Positions 15,365 through 23,542 are shown, counted from the stretch's first letter. The stretch is 24,893 nucleotides of DNA from Alphaproteobacteria bacterium UBA2947 (GCA_002348925.1 DEBV01000009.1:2192-27084), one strand, 5' to 3'. The notes: generated by a model from the sequence alone, not told the origin. Made by a program: numbers and translations.

Positions 15365-16426
15365 ATGAAGATTATTAACAGGTATTTTAGGAAACAGTTG
15401 CTGGGCATATTTGTCATGCTGTTGCTGATTTTAACAGGATTGGCATGGATGATGCAGATTATGTCTATGATGAAATTCCTGATAACATACGGTATTAAAT
15501 TTTCCAGTTTTGTGTACCTGACATCGCTGATGATACCGTTTATAATATCTATTATTGTACCTTTTGTGACATTTATTTCGATAATTTTCATTTATAACAA
15601 AATGATTACAGAAAACGAAGTGACTGTTATGGCTGCCTCTGGCCTGTCCCCATGGCAAATTGCAAAACCTGCAATAAGATTATCTGTTTGGATAACGGTT
15701 GCTCATTTGATTTTGAATATGTGGATTGTACCAACAAGTCAATCTATGTTTTACAGTACACAATGGAATCTGCGTTATGGTTTGGCGCATTTGAAATTGC
15801 AAGAATCTGCGTTTACAAAGTTGTCTGACGGCTTGGTTGTTTATGTTGATAATGTTTCTGGGCACGATTTGAATCAGGTAATGTTATCTGACACGCGCGA
15901 AGAAAATAATCAGATAGTGGTTTTTGCTAAACGTGGCAAACTGGTTTCCACAATACATGGTCTTTCGATTGTCACAGACAATGGTTCTTTGCAGATACAG
16001 GGGCGCAACGGTTTTACCACAGGAACCTTTGATAATCTGGACATGGATTTAAATTTGGTTGAAAATGACAAAGACGCATCTTTCCGTGTTCGCAGAATAC
16101 CAAGTTTAACATTGTTAAAAACAGTATTTACACAAAATGATATGCGCCAACATGAATTGACACTGGTTGAAATATGCACGCGCTTTATAAATCCTTTGAT
16201 GAACATAATATTGGCAATTATTTGCACGCTTATTTTGTTAAAATCATCGCTTTTGCGTCGTCGTGCCAGTTTTGCGCCAGCAATGGCAGTACTGGGTATG
16301 GCGGTTGCAATGGCACTTTATATGTCTATGTCTAATATGGTAACCAGTTTAACCGATGTTGGATTTTTGGCAATTGGCGTAGTTGGTTTATTGGGTGTGT
16401 TAATTGGTTTGTTGTTAAAGAAATGA
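15365..16426 (+). CDS. LptF/LptG-family LPS export permease
   Basis: Inner-membrane subunit of the LptB2FG transporter, which extracts lipopolysaccharide from the inner membrane. The 353-residue protein has three N-terminal membrane helices (about 10-35, 50-75, 95-120), the family segment ENEVTVMAASGLSPW after the second, a periplasmic beta-jellyroll domain (about 140-260) and three C-terminal helices. It reads more like LptF than LptG, but I leave the symbol open. ATG 15365 was chosen because the promoter's -35 and -10 boxes lie inside the longer frame that begins at a TTG at 15314. There is no ribosome site, in line with a leaderless message. It overlaps lptD by 4 bases. The partner permease is not in this window. 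Confidence 0.9.
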   Translation: MKIINRYFRKQLLGIFVMLLLILTGLAWMMQIMSMMKFLITYGIKFSSFVYLTSLMIPFIISIIVPFVTFISIIFIYNKMITENEVTVMAASGLSPWQIAKPAIRLSVWITVAHLILNMWIVPTSQSMFYSTQWNLRYGLAHLKLQESAFTKLSDGLVVYVDNVSGHDLNQVMLSDTREENNQIVVFAKRGKLVSTIHGLSIVTDNGSLQIQGRNGFTTGTFDNLDMDLNLVENDKDASFRVRRIPSLTLLKTVFTQNDMRQHELTLVEICTRFINPLMNIILAIICTLILLKSSLLRRRASFAPAMAVLGMAVAMALYMSMSNMVTSLTDVGFLAIGVVGLLGVLIGLLLKK

Positions 16427-18453
16427 AATATATAAATTTATCTTGGCTGATGTGCATGATTACAACAAACGCGTTTTGTTTGGGTGTGAATATGGACGAA
16501 GCAAAAACCATAACATCTGACAAAATTTATTATAATATCAAATCCGAAGAAATGAAGGCTTCGGGCAATACAGAAATGACCAATGCTTCGGGGCAACAGG
16601 TTAAATTAAATGAATTAAGTTTATCAAAAAAAACAACCAATGCGGCGGCCACAGATATTGAATTATGGTTGGGCAGCCATGTATATATCAAAGCAGAAAA
16701 AATAACACATGACGATGTTGAAACAATTGCTCAGCATGCAAAATTTACTGCATGTGATGGTTGTGATTCTTATGGTAACGCATGGGATATTCATGCACGA
16801 ACAATTATTCACGATTCATCAGAAAAAATGCTTTATTTTCACAATGCTTCTTTCTGGATAGCCGATGATAATATTCCGATCTTTTGGTTGCCTTATTATG
16901 AAATGCCAGATCCAAGCGTGAAATACAAAACAGGTTTTTTAATGCCAAGTTTCAGTTCAACAAATGGCATGGGAACGCAGATAAATATACCATTTTATGT
17001 CAACATATCTGATCGGCACGATTTAACAACTACGTTGTCTTATTTAACAAATGAAAATCCTTTGTTCCAAGCTGAACACAGATTGAATTTAAAACGTTCT
17101 GAATTCAGAACCAAGGGGTCTTTCACCCACAACGAAGCAGGAAAAAATCGTTGGCATTTATACAATGATGATGTAATTGAATTGGGTGAAAACGCACGTT
17201 CAACAATATATATTGCACGAACTTCTGACAAAACATATCTGCAAAAATATGGATTTTATGACTATCAACCATACCTTGATTCTGGGGCAAAGTTAGAATT
17301 ATTTGGTCAAACAAGTTATGCGGTAGCAGATGCTCACATATTCCAAGAATTACGCGCACCAACAAACAATCAACAAATCGCATCTGGTAATATTTTGCCA
17401 AACATTCGTGGCACCTATCAAACAGATCCTTTTTGGCACGAAACATTTTTATCTTTTTCTGGGGACGTTTTAGCAGTGTCGGGCGACAGCGCAGACAGCC
17501 AGCGCATGATTGGCGAAGCGCGCATAATTTCCCCATGGACACTTTGGGGCGGAAACCGTTTAACACTTAGTGCTGCATCACGATATGACGTTTATAATTT
17601 TGAAAAAACATCCATATATGAAGACAATGGCATAAACGGTTCTTTTACAGGCACCAAATCTCGTTTTTTACCCAGTGGTTATGTTGAATGGGGATTGCCA
17701 CTTTACAGTGCGGAATCAGATTGGACATATATAATTGAACCAAAAGCCCGTTTAACCATAATGGCGCATAACGATAAAGATTCTGTATTCGCAGTAGATA
17801 ATGATTCCACTGGGCGTTTTTTATCTGATACAACATTGTTTTCAAACAACAGATATGCTGGATATGATGTGTGGGAAAACGGTAATTTTGTTGACTACGG
17901 AATGCGTTGGGCGGCTTTCAAAGGTCAACATAATATCGAAGTATTCTTGGGGCAAACTTACGATTTTAAAACTGACAAAGAAGATTTTTATGACAATGGA
18001 TTCAGAAATGGTTTTTCTGATTATGTAGGTCGTATTGCATATTCAAGAAATTATTTTCAAATATCAAGTCGTTTTCGTGCGGATCGCGAAACACAAAAAT
18101 TAAACCATACTGAAAATTCAGTATATATCGGCAAAGGTAAAACATATTTAACCTTTGGACATATATGGGATACGCAACCTATTGATATTTATTCTGATGG
18201 CGATAAAGATACCCACGAATTAGTGACTGGCGCAGGATTGCGACTGACCAAGCGTATAAACATCAAAGGCTCTGTTATATATAACATGTACGAACATCTT
18301 GTTCAAAGACATTCTGGGGGGATATTTTACGAACATCCTTGCTATTATCTGTCTTTGGAATACCAGCGCGACAACGCTATTTTGGAAGATTATGTCGGAA
18401 ATACAACTTTCCAATTCAAATTCGGTATGAGTATTGACGGCAAACATTATTAA
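16423..18453 (+). CDS. lptD: LPS-assembly outer-membrane protein LptD
   Basis: Outer-membrane translocon that inserts lipopolysaccharide into the outer leaflet. The 676-residue protein has a signal peptide (about 1-20), an N-terminal OstA/LptA-like jellyroll (about 25-130), then the LptD barrel domain. Diagnostic segments are the cysteine motif FTACDGCDSYGNAW near residue 110, as in alphaproteobacterial LptD, and FWLPYYEMPDPSVKYKTGF leading to IPFYVNISDRHDLTTTLSYLT. Length is at the short end for the family. The ATG overlaps the permease stop (ATGA). The next gene encodes a SurA-like protein that in other bacteria helps fold LptD. Confidence 0.94.
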   Translation: MKYINLSWLMCMITTNAFCLGVNMDEAKTITSDKIYYNIKSEEMKASGNTEMTNASGQQVKLNELSLSKKTTNAAATDIELWLGSHVYIKAEKITHDDVETIAQHAKFTACDGCDSYGNAWDIHARTIIHDSSEKMLYFHNASFWIADDNIPIFWLPYYEMPDPSVKYKTGFLMPSFSSTNGMGTQINIPFYVNISDRHDLTTTLSYLTNENPLFQAEHRLNLKRSEFRTKGSFTHNEAGKNRWHLYNDDVIELGENARSTIYIARTSDKTYLQKYGFYDYQPYLDSGAKLELFGQTSYAVADAHIFQELRAPTNNQQIASGNILPNIRGTYQTDPFWHETFLSFSGDVLAVSGDSADSQRMIGEARIISPWTLWGGNRLTLSAASRYDVYNFEKTSIYEDNGINGSFTGTKSRFLPSGYVEWGLPLYSAESDWTYIIEPKARLTIMAHNDKDSVFAVDNDSTGRFLSDTTLFSNNRYAGYDVWENGNFVDYGMRWAAFKGQHNIEVFLGQTYDFKTDKEDFYDNGFRNGFSDYVGRIAYSRNYFQISSRFRADRETQKLNHTENSVYIGKGKTYLTFGHIWDTQPIDIYSDGDKDTHELVTGAGLRLTKRINIKGSVIYNMYEHLVQRHSGGIFYEHPCYYLSLEYQRDNAILEDYVGNTTFQFKFGMSIDGKHY

Positions 18454-18470
18454 AGAAAGGAAAAAAGGGA

Positions 18471-19295
18471 ATGAAAAAATTTTTTAACATTTTTGCTTTT
18501 GTTTTTTTAGGTGTTAATTGCGCAAATGCAGCCAGTGTTGTCGGAACCGTAAATGGCAAAGCAATAACTGATTCTGATATAACCGCCAGAACAGAGTTAA
18601 TGGCACGCCAAGGAAAAACATCTAAAACAAACCGCAAACAAGCATTTCAAAACATAGTTGACGATTATATCAAATTAGATTATGCGGCAAATTACAATGT
18701 AAAACCAACAGATAAAGACGCCGATAATGAATTAAAAAAAATGAATCTTGGTGAAATGAACGCGACAATGCAATCTATGGCACGATTGGCAGTACGCGCA
18801 AACATCGCATGGAATGTTATAATGTCACGAACAATCGTTCCTGATATGGAAATTACAAAATCTGATATTGACGAAGAAAGAAATTCTTTGGCACGCGAAC
18901 ATGGATTGCCAATAGAAGTGACAATGTTGCGACTGATAGATATTCCTGATGATATATATACAAAACTTAGCAAGCCAAAAAGTTGTGATGCCGCCGAAGA
19001 AATGGTTGAAAACCTTGGCGGATATCCACAAAAAATAACCGCCATGCAATACGAATTGGCGAAAGACGTTCGCGAAAGAATTTCTGGCCTGCCACTGCTT
19101 ACATGGTCAAAAAAAGAAAACAACACTGTGTTTTTAGTGTGTAGTGAAAAGAAAGGTAAAGAATATAAAAATCTGGAAGAAATTATAAAACAAAATGCAA
19201 CTTATAAAAAAGCATCTGCTGCGGCAGAACAACAATTAAAACAACTGCGTCGCAAAGCGGTTATTATTGTAAACGATGATAGATACAAATTATGA
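18471..19295 (+). CDS. SurA-like periplasmic chaperone, reduced
   Basis: A 274-residue protein with a signal peptide (1-21, ending NCANAA) and a SurA N-terminal domain: VVGTVNGKAITDSDITARTELM, then the helical segment RKQAFQNIVDDYIKLDYA. The region where SurA has a parvulin prolyl isomerase (about 145-235) is present in outline (VTMLRLIDIP...GLPLLTWSKKENNTVFLVCSEKKG), but I cannot see the typical HIL...A..G motifs, so it is probably a chaperone without isomerase activity. E. coli SurA has about 430 residues and two isomerase domains. The gene lies 17 bases after lptD with a GGGA ribosome site and overlaps rlmN by 4 bases. Confidence 0.8.
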   Translation: MKKFFNIFAFVFLGVNCANAASVVGTVNGKAITDSDITARTELMARQGKTSKTNRKQAFQNIVDDYIKLDYAANYNVKPTDKDADNELKKMNLGEMNATMQSMARLAVRANIAWNVIMSRTIVPDMEITKSDIDEERNSLAREHGLPIEVTMLRLIDIPDDIYTKLSKPKSCDAAEEMVENLGGYPQKITAMQYELAKDVRERISGLPLLTWSKKENNTVFLVCSEKKGKEYKNLEEIIKQNATYKKASAAAEQQLKQLRRKAVIIVNDDRYKL

Positions 19296-20392
19296 AAACT
19301 ATACTTTTTAACTTAAACGATTCTGAACTGGAACAATTTGTGACTGATTTAGGTCAGCCACGTTTTCGCGCGAAACAAATTCGCGAATGGTTAAATCGTG
19401 GTGCGCCTGATTTCAGTGTTATGAAAAATTTACCAGAAGATTTGCGCGCTAAATTATCAGAAATTGCGGAAACTTTGCCGTTGAAAATCGTAAAAAAATT
19501 ACAAAGCAGCGACAATCAAACAACTAAATTCTTGCTGGAATTAAACGACGGCGAACAAATAGAATGCGTTTTAATGCGCACAACCTATGGAAACAGTGTT
19601 TGCGTTTCTTCTCAGGCTGGTTGCGCAATGGGATGTAAATTTTGCGCATCGACACTGCTGGGGCTTAAACGCAATTTAACAGTTAATGAAATGTTTGCCC
19701 AGGTTTTAACGGCACAATGGGAATTACGCAGCGACAGATTAAGCGATATAAAACCAAATGGTGATGCAAACAATGGTGATGTTTCACATATCGTGGTTAT
19801 GGGAACTGGCGAACCATTACAGAACACTGAAAATGTAATTGGTTTTTTGGAACGCGCGAACAACGAATTAAATATATCTTGGCGTCGTATAACTGTTTCA
19901 ACTTGTGGAATTGTACCTGGCATTGAAGAATTGAACAAATGGGGACGTCCGATTAACTTGGCAATATCTTTACATGCACCAACAGATGAATTACGCAGTC
20001 AAATTATGCCAATAAACAATAAATATAAACTTCGCGAAGTTCTTGATGCCGCATTCGCGTTTTCTGACACGCACAATCGCCAACTGATGATAGAATATAT
20101 ATTGCTGGGCAAAAAAGACAAAGACGGCTCTGTGGTGGCTTATAATGCAAATAACGAGCATGCTGAAAAATTGGTTGAATTATTGCGTGGTCACAATGTA
20201 ATGGTGAATCTGATTCCTTGGAACAGTGTTGACGAACGCGATTTTGCATCTTTGTCGGGCAATGCCGTTCATCGATTCCAAGATATTTTAATTAAAAACG
20301 GAATTCATACGCGTATCAGACGCGAAAGGGGGGCCGATATTGGTTCTGCGTGTGGACAATTAAGATTGAAAAACGCAAAAGGCCAAAAATGA
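19292..20392 (+). CDS. rlmN: Dual-specificity rRNA/tRNA adenine-C2 methyltransferase RlmN
   Basis: Radical-SAM enzyme that methylates C2 of A2503 in 23S rRNA and of A37 in some tRNAs. The 366-residue protein shows the cluster-binding motif Cys111-x3-Cys115-x2-Cys118, MGTGEPLQN for SAM binding, VSTCGIVPGI, and the C-terminal catalytic Cys354 in GSACGQL; the methyl-accepting cysteine pair is therefore intact. Length is normal. The start overlaps the surA-like stop (ATGA), and its own stop overlaps the first TrpF-like gene in the same way, so expression is probably coupled along the operon. Confidence 0.97.
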   Translation: MKTILFNLNDSELEQFVTDLGQPRFRAKQIREWLNRGAPDFSVMKNLPEDLRAKLSEIAETLPLKIVKKLQSSDNQTTKFLLELNDGEQIECVLMRTTYGNSVCVSSQAGCAMGCKFCASTLLGLKRNLTVNEMFAQVLTAQWELRSDRLSDIKPNGDANNGDVSHIVVMGTGEPLQNTENVIGFLERANNELNISWRRITVSTCGIVPGIEELNKWGRPINLAISLHAPTDELRSQIMPINNKYKLREVLDAAFAFSDTHNRQLMIEYILLGKKDKDGSVVAYNANNEHAEKLVELLRGHNVMVNLIPWNSVDERDFASLSGNAVHRFQDILIKNGIHTRIRRERGADIGSACGQLRLKNAKGQK

Positions 20393-21141
20393 AACTGAGA
20401 TATATAACCTGTTCAGACCCACGCGAAAACATACCAGTAGAATCAATTTTAAATTTTGCCACCAAATACCCGATGTCAGAAATCGGGCTTGGGGCATATC
20501 CTGCTTCTATGTTATCTAATAAACATAATCTTATGTGGTTTGACCAAATAATAAGAAATGCGCAAAATATGCCGACCCCACCGAATATAGCATTGCATAT
20601 AAATCATTCTTGGTGTGATACTATGTGTTTGGGCGTTATTCCGGCCGAACTTGATTGGTACTTGCGCATAACAAATACACACACAAACAAACCTGTTATA
20701 AAACGTATTCAGTTAAACATTGGCGATTATTCCAAGAAATTTGACCCAAAAGGATTAGCAACATTAATCAAACAACAAAGGAATCAAGAATTTATTCTTG
20801 TGTGGAATGAACGCATGTCACCAAAAATAGAAATGTTGAAGCAAACCGACGCAAAATTTTCACTGTTGTTCGATGGATCATGCGGTTCTGGTATCGAACC
20901 AGATTCATGGCGCAGACCCGTTTATAGAGATATTCCAAACGGATACACCGGGGGTTTGGGACCTGATAATATTGCAAAAAATCTTGATAAGATAAATGAA
21001 ATATTACCAAAAAATTATGAAACATGGATAGATGCCAAAGGGAAACTGTGCGACAGGGAATCTACTTTTTCTTTTACGCTTGAATTGGCGGAAAAGTATT
21101 TACAAAATGCTCTCGCTTGGTATAATCGACATACAAAGTAA
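20389..21141 (+). CDS. TrpF-like TIM-barrel protein, paralog 1
   Basis: A 250-residue cytoplasmic protein without signal or membrane segment, starting at the ATG that overlaps the rlmN stop. I do not know a named family for it, but the order of motifs follows phosphoribosylanthranilate isomerase (TrpF): RYITCSD at the N-terminus (compare TrpF K-I-C-G-I-T), IALHIN, KRIQLN (compare VQLHG), FSLLFDGS with Asp162, GYTGGLGPDN at 185-194 (compare AGGL.P.NV) and TWIDAKGKL at 212-220 (compare the DVSSGVE region). Cys8 and Asp162 would correspond to the TrpF general base and acid. No trp genes are nearby, so a different substrate is likely. Very similar to paralog 2. Fold call moderate, function unknown. 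Confidence 0.75.
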   Translation: MKLRYITCSDPRENIPVESILNFATKYPMSEIGLGAYPASMLSNKHNLMWFDQIIRNAQNMPTPPNIALHINHSWCDTMCLGVIPAELDWYLRITNTHTNKPVIKRIQLNIGDYSKKFDPKGLATLIKQQRNQEFILVWNERMSPKIEMLKQTDAKFSLLFDGSCGSGIEPDSWRRPVYRDIPNGYTGGLGPDNIAKNLDKINEILPKNYETWIDAKGKLCDRESTFSFTLELAEKYLQNALAWYNRHTK

Positions 21142-21157
21142 TCTAAGGGGTACAAAA

Positions 21158-21910
21158 ATGAAATTAAGATATATAACATGTTCTGATCCACGCGAAGATA
21201 TACCAGTGGAATCTATATTAAATTTTACAGAAAAATACCCTATTTCAGAAATTGGGGTACAAGCACACCCTGGTCCTATGTCTTTTAACCAAAGTCGCAA
21301 CAAGTGGTTTGATCAAATAGTGAAAAAGGCACAAAATATGCCAACCCCACCAAATATCGCCTTGCATATAAATTACGCTTGGTGCGATTATATGTGCGAA
21401 GGTCTGGTTCCACATGAACTTGATTGGTGGTTACGCATAACAAATTCATATACTAAACAACCTGTTATAAAACGTATTCAATTAAATATTGGTGATTATT
21501 CTGATAAATTTGACATAGAAAAAATATCTACGTTAATGGACAAACACAAAAACCAAGAATTTATTTTTCCTTGGAACAATAAGGTGGCTTCGAAAATCGA
21601 TATGCTGAAACAAAGTGGCGCAAAATTCTCGCTGCTGTTCGATGGTTCGTATGGCGCAGGCATTGAACCAAAGTCATGGCTTGCTCCTGTTTATAAGGGC
21701 ATTCCAAATGGATACGCGGGCGGTCTTGGGCCTGATAATGCCGCAAAAAATCTTGATAAGATAAATGAAATTTTACCACAAAATTATGAAACCTGGATTG
21801 ACGCCGAAGGTAAACTTCGTGACAAACACACAACTGGTTCTTTCACGCTTGAATTGGCGGAAAAATATTTACAAAATGCTCTTAATTGGTATAATCAGCA
21901 CGAAAAATAA
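21158..21910 (+). CDS. TrpF-like TIM-barrel protein, paralog 2
   Basis: A 250-residue protein, gap-free with paralog 1 and by eye well over half identical. The putative catalytic Cys8 and Asp162, IALHIN, KRIQLN, GYAGGLGPDN and TWIDAEGKL are all present. Differences cluster at residues 34-48, 73-86 and 116-146, which in a TIM barrel would include active-site loops, so the two may differ in substrate. ATG 21158 follows AAGGGG; an earlier in-frame start would overlap paralog 1 and lacks the conserved N-terminus. The gene lies 16 bases after paralog 1. Confidence 0.77.
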   Translation: MKLRYITCSDPREDIPVESILNFTEKYPISEIGVQAHPGPMSFNQSRNKWFDQIVKKAQNMPTPPNIALHINYAWCDYMCEGLVPHELDWWLRITNSYTKQPVIKRIQLNIGDYSDKFDIEKISTLMDKHKNQEFIFPWNNKVASKIDMLKQSGAKFSLLFDGSYGAGIEPKSWLAPVYKGIPNGYAGGLGPDNAAKNLDKINEILPQNYETWIDAEGKLRDKHTTGSFTLELAEKYLQNALNWYNQHEK

Positions 21911-21925
21911 TTTAAAGGGATAAAA

Positions 21926-22678
21926 ATGAATTTAAGATTTGTCACATGTTCTGATCCAAGGGAACACAATTCAATAAAAAAAATTATCAATTTGGCACAT
22001 TTGCCACGCGCAGAAATCGCTGTACAATGCCACCCAAGTCAAATGTCAGAAGGAATGCCACGCAATGTTTGGTTTAACGAATTATTACACGAAGCCAACC
22101 AAACTTCACGTGTTAACCTGGCGATTCATATTAACTGTGAATGGGCAAACGATATTTGCGCAAATGGAAAAATCCCAGAAATAATCTTAAACTGGCTGAA
22201 GATTGAAAAATGTTATAACAGACCGCTTATTAAGCGTATTCAATTAAATATGCCTAAATCAACGGCCAAAAATATAAACGCAGATGCATTGGCGCAAATA
22301 ATTCATAATTTTCCACACAATGAATTTATCTTGCAATATAACGACAATACAAAGGCCGCTGTTGAAAAACTGCATAAAACAGGTGCAAAATTTTCTCTGC
22401 TGTTCGATGCCAGTGGTGGAAATGGCAAAAGCCCTGAATCTTGGCAGGCACCGATTTATGAAACGCATCCAATGGGATACAGTGGCGGAATGTCGCCGAC
22501 AAACGTTATGCGAAATTTAAATGCTATAAATTCACTTGTCCCAGAAAATCGTTGGGTATGGATAGACGCCGAAGGCAAACTGAAAACACCAATGTTGTTT
22601 GAAAACAAACCACAATTTGATGTTGATTTAGCACGCACCTATGTCCAACGCGCAAATATGTGGAAAAAACAACGTTAA
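21926..22678 (+). CDS. TrpF-like TIM-barrel protein, paralog 3
   Basis: Also exactly 250 residues but clearly more diverged from the other two. Kept positions include RFVTCSDPRE with Cys8, LAIHIN, KRIQLN, GAKFSLLFDAS with Asp161, GYSGGMSPTN and VWIDAEGKL, so the family signature and candidate catalytic pair are intact. It differs in the 29-60 region (AEIAVQCHPSQMSEGMPRN) and has a Lys/Arg-rich end. The ATG follows AAAGGG, 15 bases after paralog 2. It ends the operon, with its stop directly at the terminator. It may be the ancestral type, since paralogs 1 and 2 are the recent pair. Confidence 0.77.
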   Translation: MNLRFVTCSDPREHNSIKKIINLAHLPRAEIAVQCHPSQMSEGMPRNVWFNELLHEANQTSRVNLAIHINCEWANDICANGKIPEIILNWLKIEKCYNRPLIKRIQLNMPKSTAKNINADALAQIIHNFPHNEFILQYNDNTKAAVEKLHKTGAKFSLLFDASGGNGKSPESWQAPIYETHPMGYSGGMSPTNVMRNLNAINSLVPENRWVWIDAEGKLKTPMLFENKPQFDVDLARTYVQRANMWKKQR

Positions 22679-22709
22679 AAAAACCGCCGAAACGGCGGTT
22701 TAAATTTTT
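22677..22709. terminator. Bidirectional terminator of the plus-strand operon and tRNA-Val
   Basis: Stem AAACCGCCG (22681-22689) with CGGCGGTTT (22693-22701), loop AAA. On the minus strand it is followed by seven T residues, ideal for ending the tRNA transcript; on the plus strand T residues at 22705-22709 follow. Confidence 0.9.
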
Positions 22710-22785
22710 GGTGGATGTTAAGAGACTCGAACTCCTGACCCTCTCGGTGTAAACGAGATGCTCTAGCCAACTGAGCTAAACATCC
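22709..22785 (-). tRNA. tRNA-Val (anticodon UAC)
   Basis: A 77-base cloverleaf on the minus strand. The acceptor stem is GGATGTT/AACATCC with discriminator A and an encoded CCA (22709-22711). The D arm is GCTC...GAGC, the anticodon stem TCTCG/CGAGA with loop TTTACAC (anticodon TAC), and the T loop TTCGAGT. The UAC anticodon reads GUA and, by wobble, other valine codons. Confidence 0.96.
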
Positions 22786-22797
22786 AAAGCGATAGTA

Positions 22798-22825
22798 ATA
22801 TTACCTTATTTTTTTCATTTGTCCA
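22798..22825 (-). promoter_or_regulatory. tRNA-Val promoter
   Basis: On the minus strand, -35 TGGACA (22820-22825), 16-base spacer, -10 TAATAT (22798-22803). Transcription would start a few bases before the mature tRNA end, in a short GC-containing discriminator as in many stable-RNA promoters. Confidence 0.6.
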
Positions 22826-22832
22826 GTATTTT

Positions 22833-23126
22833 TTATTCTGACAAAGAACCTGTCACTTCGTTCATTGTTTTTTCAATCAAAACATCGGCTTTGGCCTTGG
22901 CGTCTTTATATGCATCAAAAACATATTTTGAAACGGTTTCTGCGCCATTTTCCAGCGCATTTGGTTGTATAGCCACAGATAACAAATCATATTTACCCGT
23001 CATGGTGACGACAACAGCGCCATTGCCCCCTATTCCGCGCACTTGCATTTGACCGAGGGAATCTTGCGCCGCCGCGATTTTAGTCTGCAAATCTGCCGCT
23101 TGAGCCATAAGGCTTTCCATATCCAT
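22833..23126 (-). CDS. ybaB: YbaB/EbfC nucleoid-associated protein
   Basis: A 97-residue DNA-binding protein of the YbaB/EbfC family, small dimers that bind and compact DNA. It shows the N-terminal helix MDMESLMAQAADLQTKIAAAQ, the central strands with GIGGNGAVVVTMTGKYDLLSVAIQPN, and the C-terminal helix (DAYKDAKAKADVLIEKTMNEVTG). The start ATG 23126 abuts the upstream stop (TAAATG), with an AAAGGAG ribosome site inside the end of that gene. In many bacteria ybaB lies between dnaX and recR; here it is about 14 kb from dnaX, after pnp. Confidence 0.92.
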   Translation of the reverse strand: MDMESLMAQAADLQTKIAAAQDSLGQMQVRGIGGNGAVVVTMTGKYDLLSVAIQPNALENGAETVSKYVFDAYKDAKAKADVLIEKTMNEVTGSLSE

Positions 23127-23495
23127 TTATCTCTCCTTTATATGTAACATTTGAATCGCATTTGCTGGAACATTTATAGAATCAGCAGCAAACTTAGACA
23201 AGGATAACACTGGCAAGTATTTTTTATTAGCAAACACTATTGCGTCCGATTCTTTTACAAATTCTTTTTTAGAAGTTGTTGATAATATTGGTCTTTTAAA
23301 ACCAGATGGTGTCATTTCATATGTAAAAATAGCGATAGCATATAACCCCGTAATTTTATCCATAACAATTGTTGCCGAATAATTGTTTTTTATCGCGGCA
23401 CGAATTTCTGGGACCCTTTCAACGCTTGTATCAAGATGCTTTGCCCATTGTTTGTCTGTCCAAAGATTACGTGAAATTTCTGATTTTTTCGACAT
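23127..23495 (-). CDS. Unrecognised 122-residue protein between pnp and ybaB
   Basis: A soluble, lysine-rich protein without signal or membrane segment, starting at ATG 23495 behind AAGGG. The N-terminal half has a helix with WTDKQWAKHLDTSVERVPEIRAAI, and a mixed alpha/beta stretch follows (YSATIVMDKITGLYAIAIFTYEM, then KEFVKESDAIVFANKKYLPVL). I do not recognise the family. It is co-oriented with pnp and touches ybaB without a gap, so it is probably translated with ybaB. The coding call is supported by the ribosome site, the junction and the lack of a better frame. Confidence 0.75.
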   Translation of the reverse strand: MSKKSEISRNLWTDKQWAKHLDTSVERVPEIRAAIKNNYSATIVMDKITGLYAIAIFTYEMTPSGFKRPILSTTSKKEFVKESDAIVFANKKYLPVLSLSKFAADSINVPANAIQMLHIKER

Positions 23496-23513
23496 TTTCT
23501 ACCCTTTACAAAT

Positions 23514-23542
23514 TATTCGCCCTGCTGAACACAGGGCGAATA
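23514..23542 (-). terminator. Hairpin after pnp (terminator or processing signal)
   Basis: Perfect 11-bp stem TATTCGCCCTG (23514-23524) with CAGGGCGAATA (23532-23542), loop of seven, a few bases after the pnp stop. On the pnp strand the following bases are AATTTG, not a T-run, so it may stabilise the mRNA 3' end or attenuate transcription without ending it. Confidence 0.6.

Larger units (their letters stand above)
20389..21910 (+). repeat. Tandem gene duplication, 769-base period
   Basis: Paralogs 1 and 2 align without gaps over all 250 codons, offset by 769 bases (753 coding plus 16). Stretches near 20950-21025 and 21079-21114 match 21719-21794 and 21848-21883 almost base for base, showing a recent duplication or gene conversion. 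Paralog 3 continues the array but is more diverged. Confidence 0.85.

Noticed and set aside
21032..21157. Upstream extension of TrpF-like paralog 2
   Set aside because: It would overlap paralog 1, and all three paralogs begin with the same conserved N-terminus at their own ATG with a clear ribosome site.
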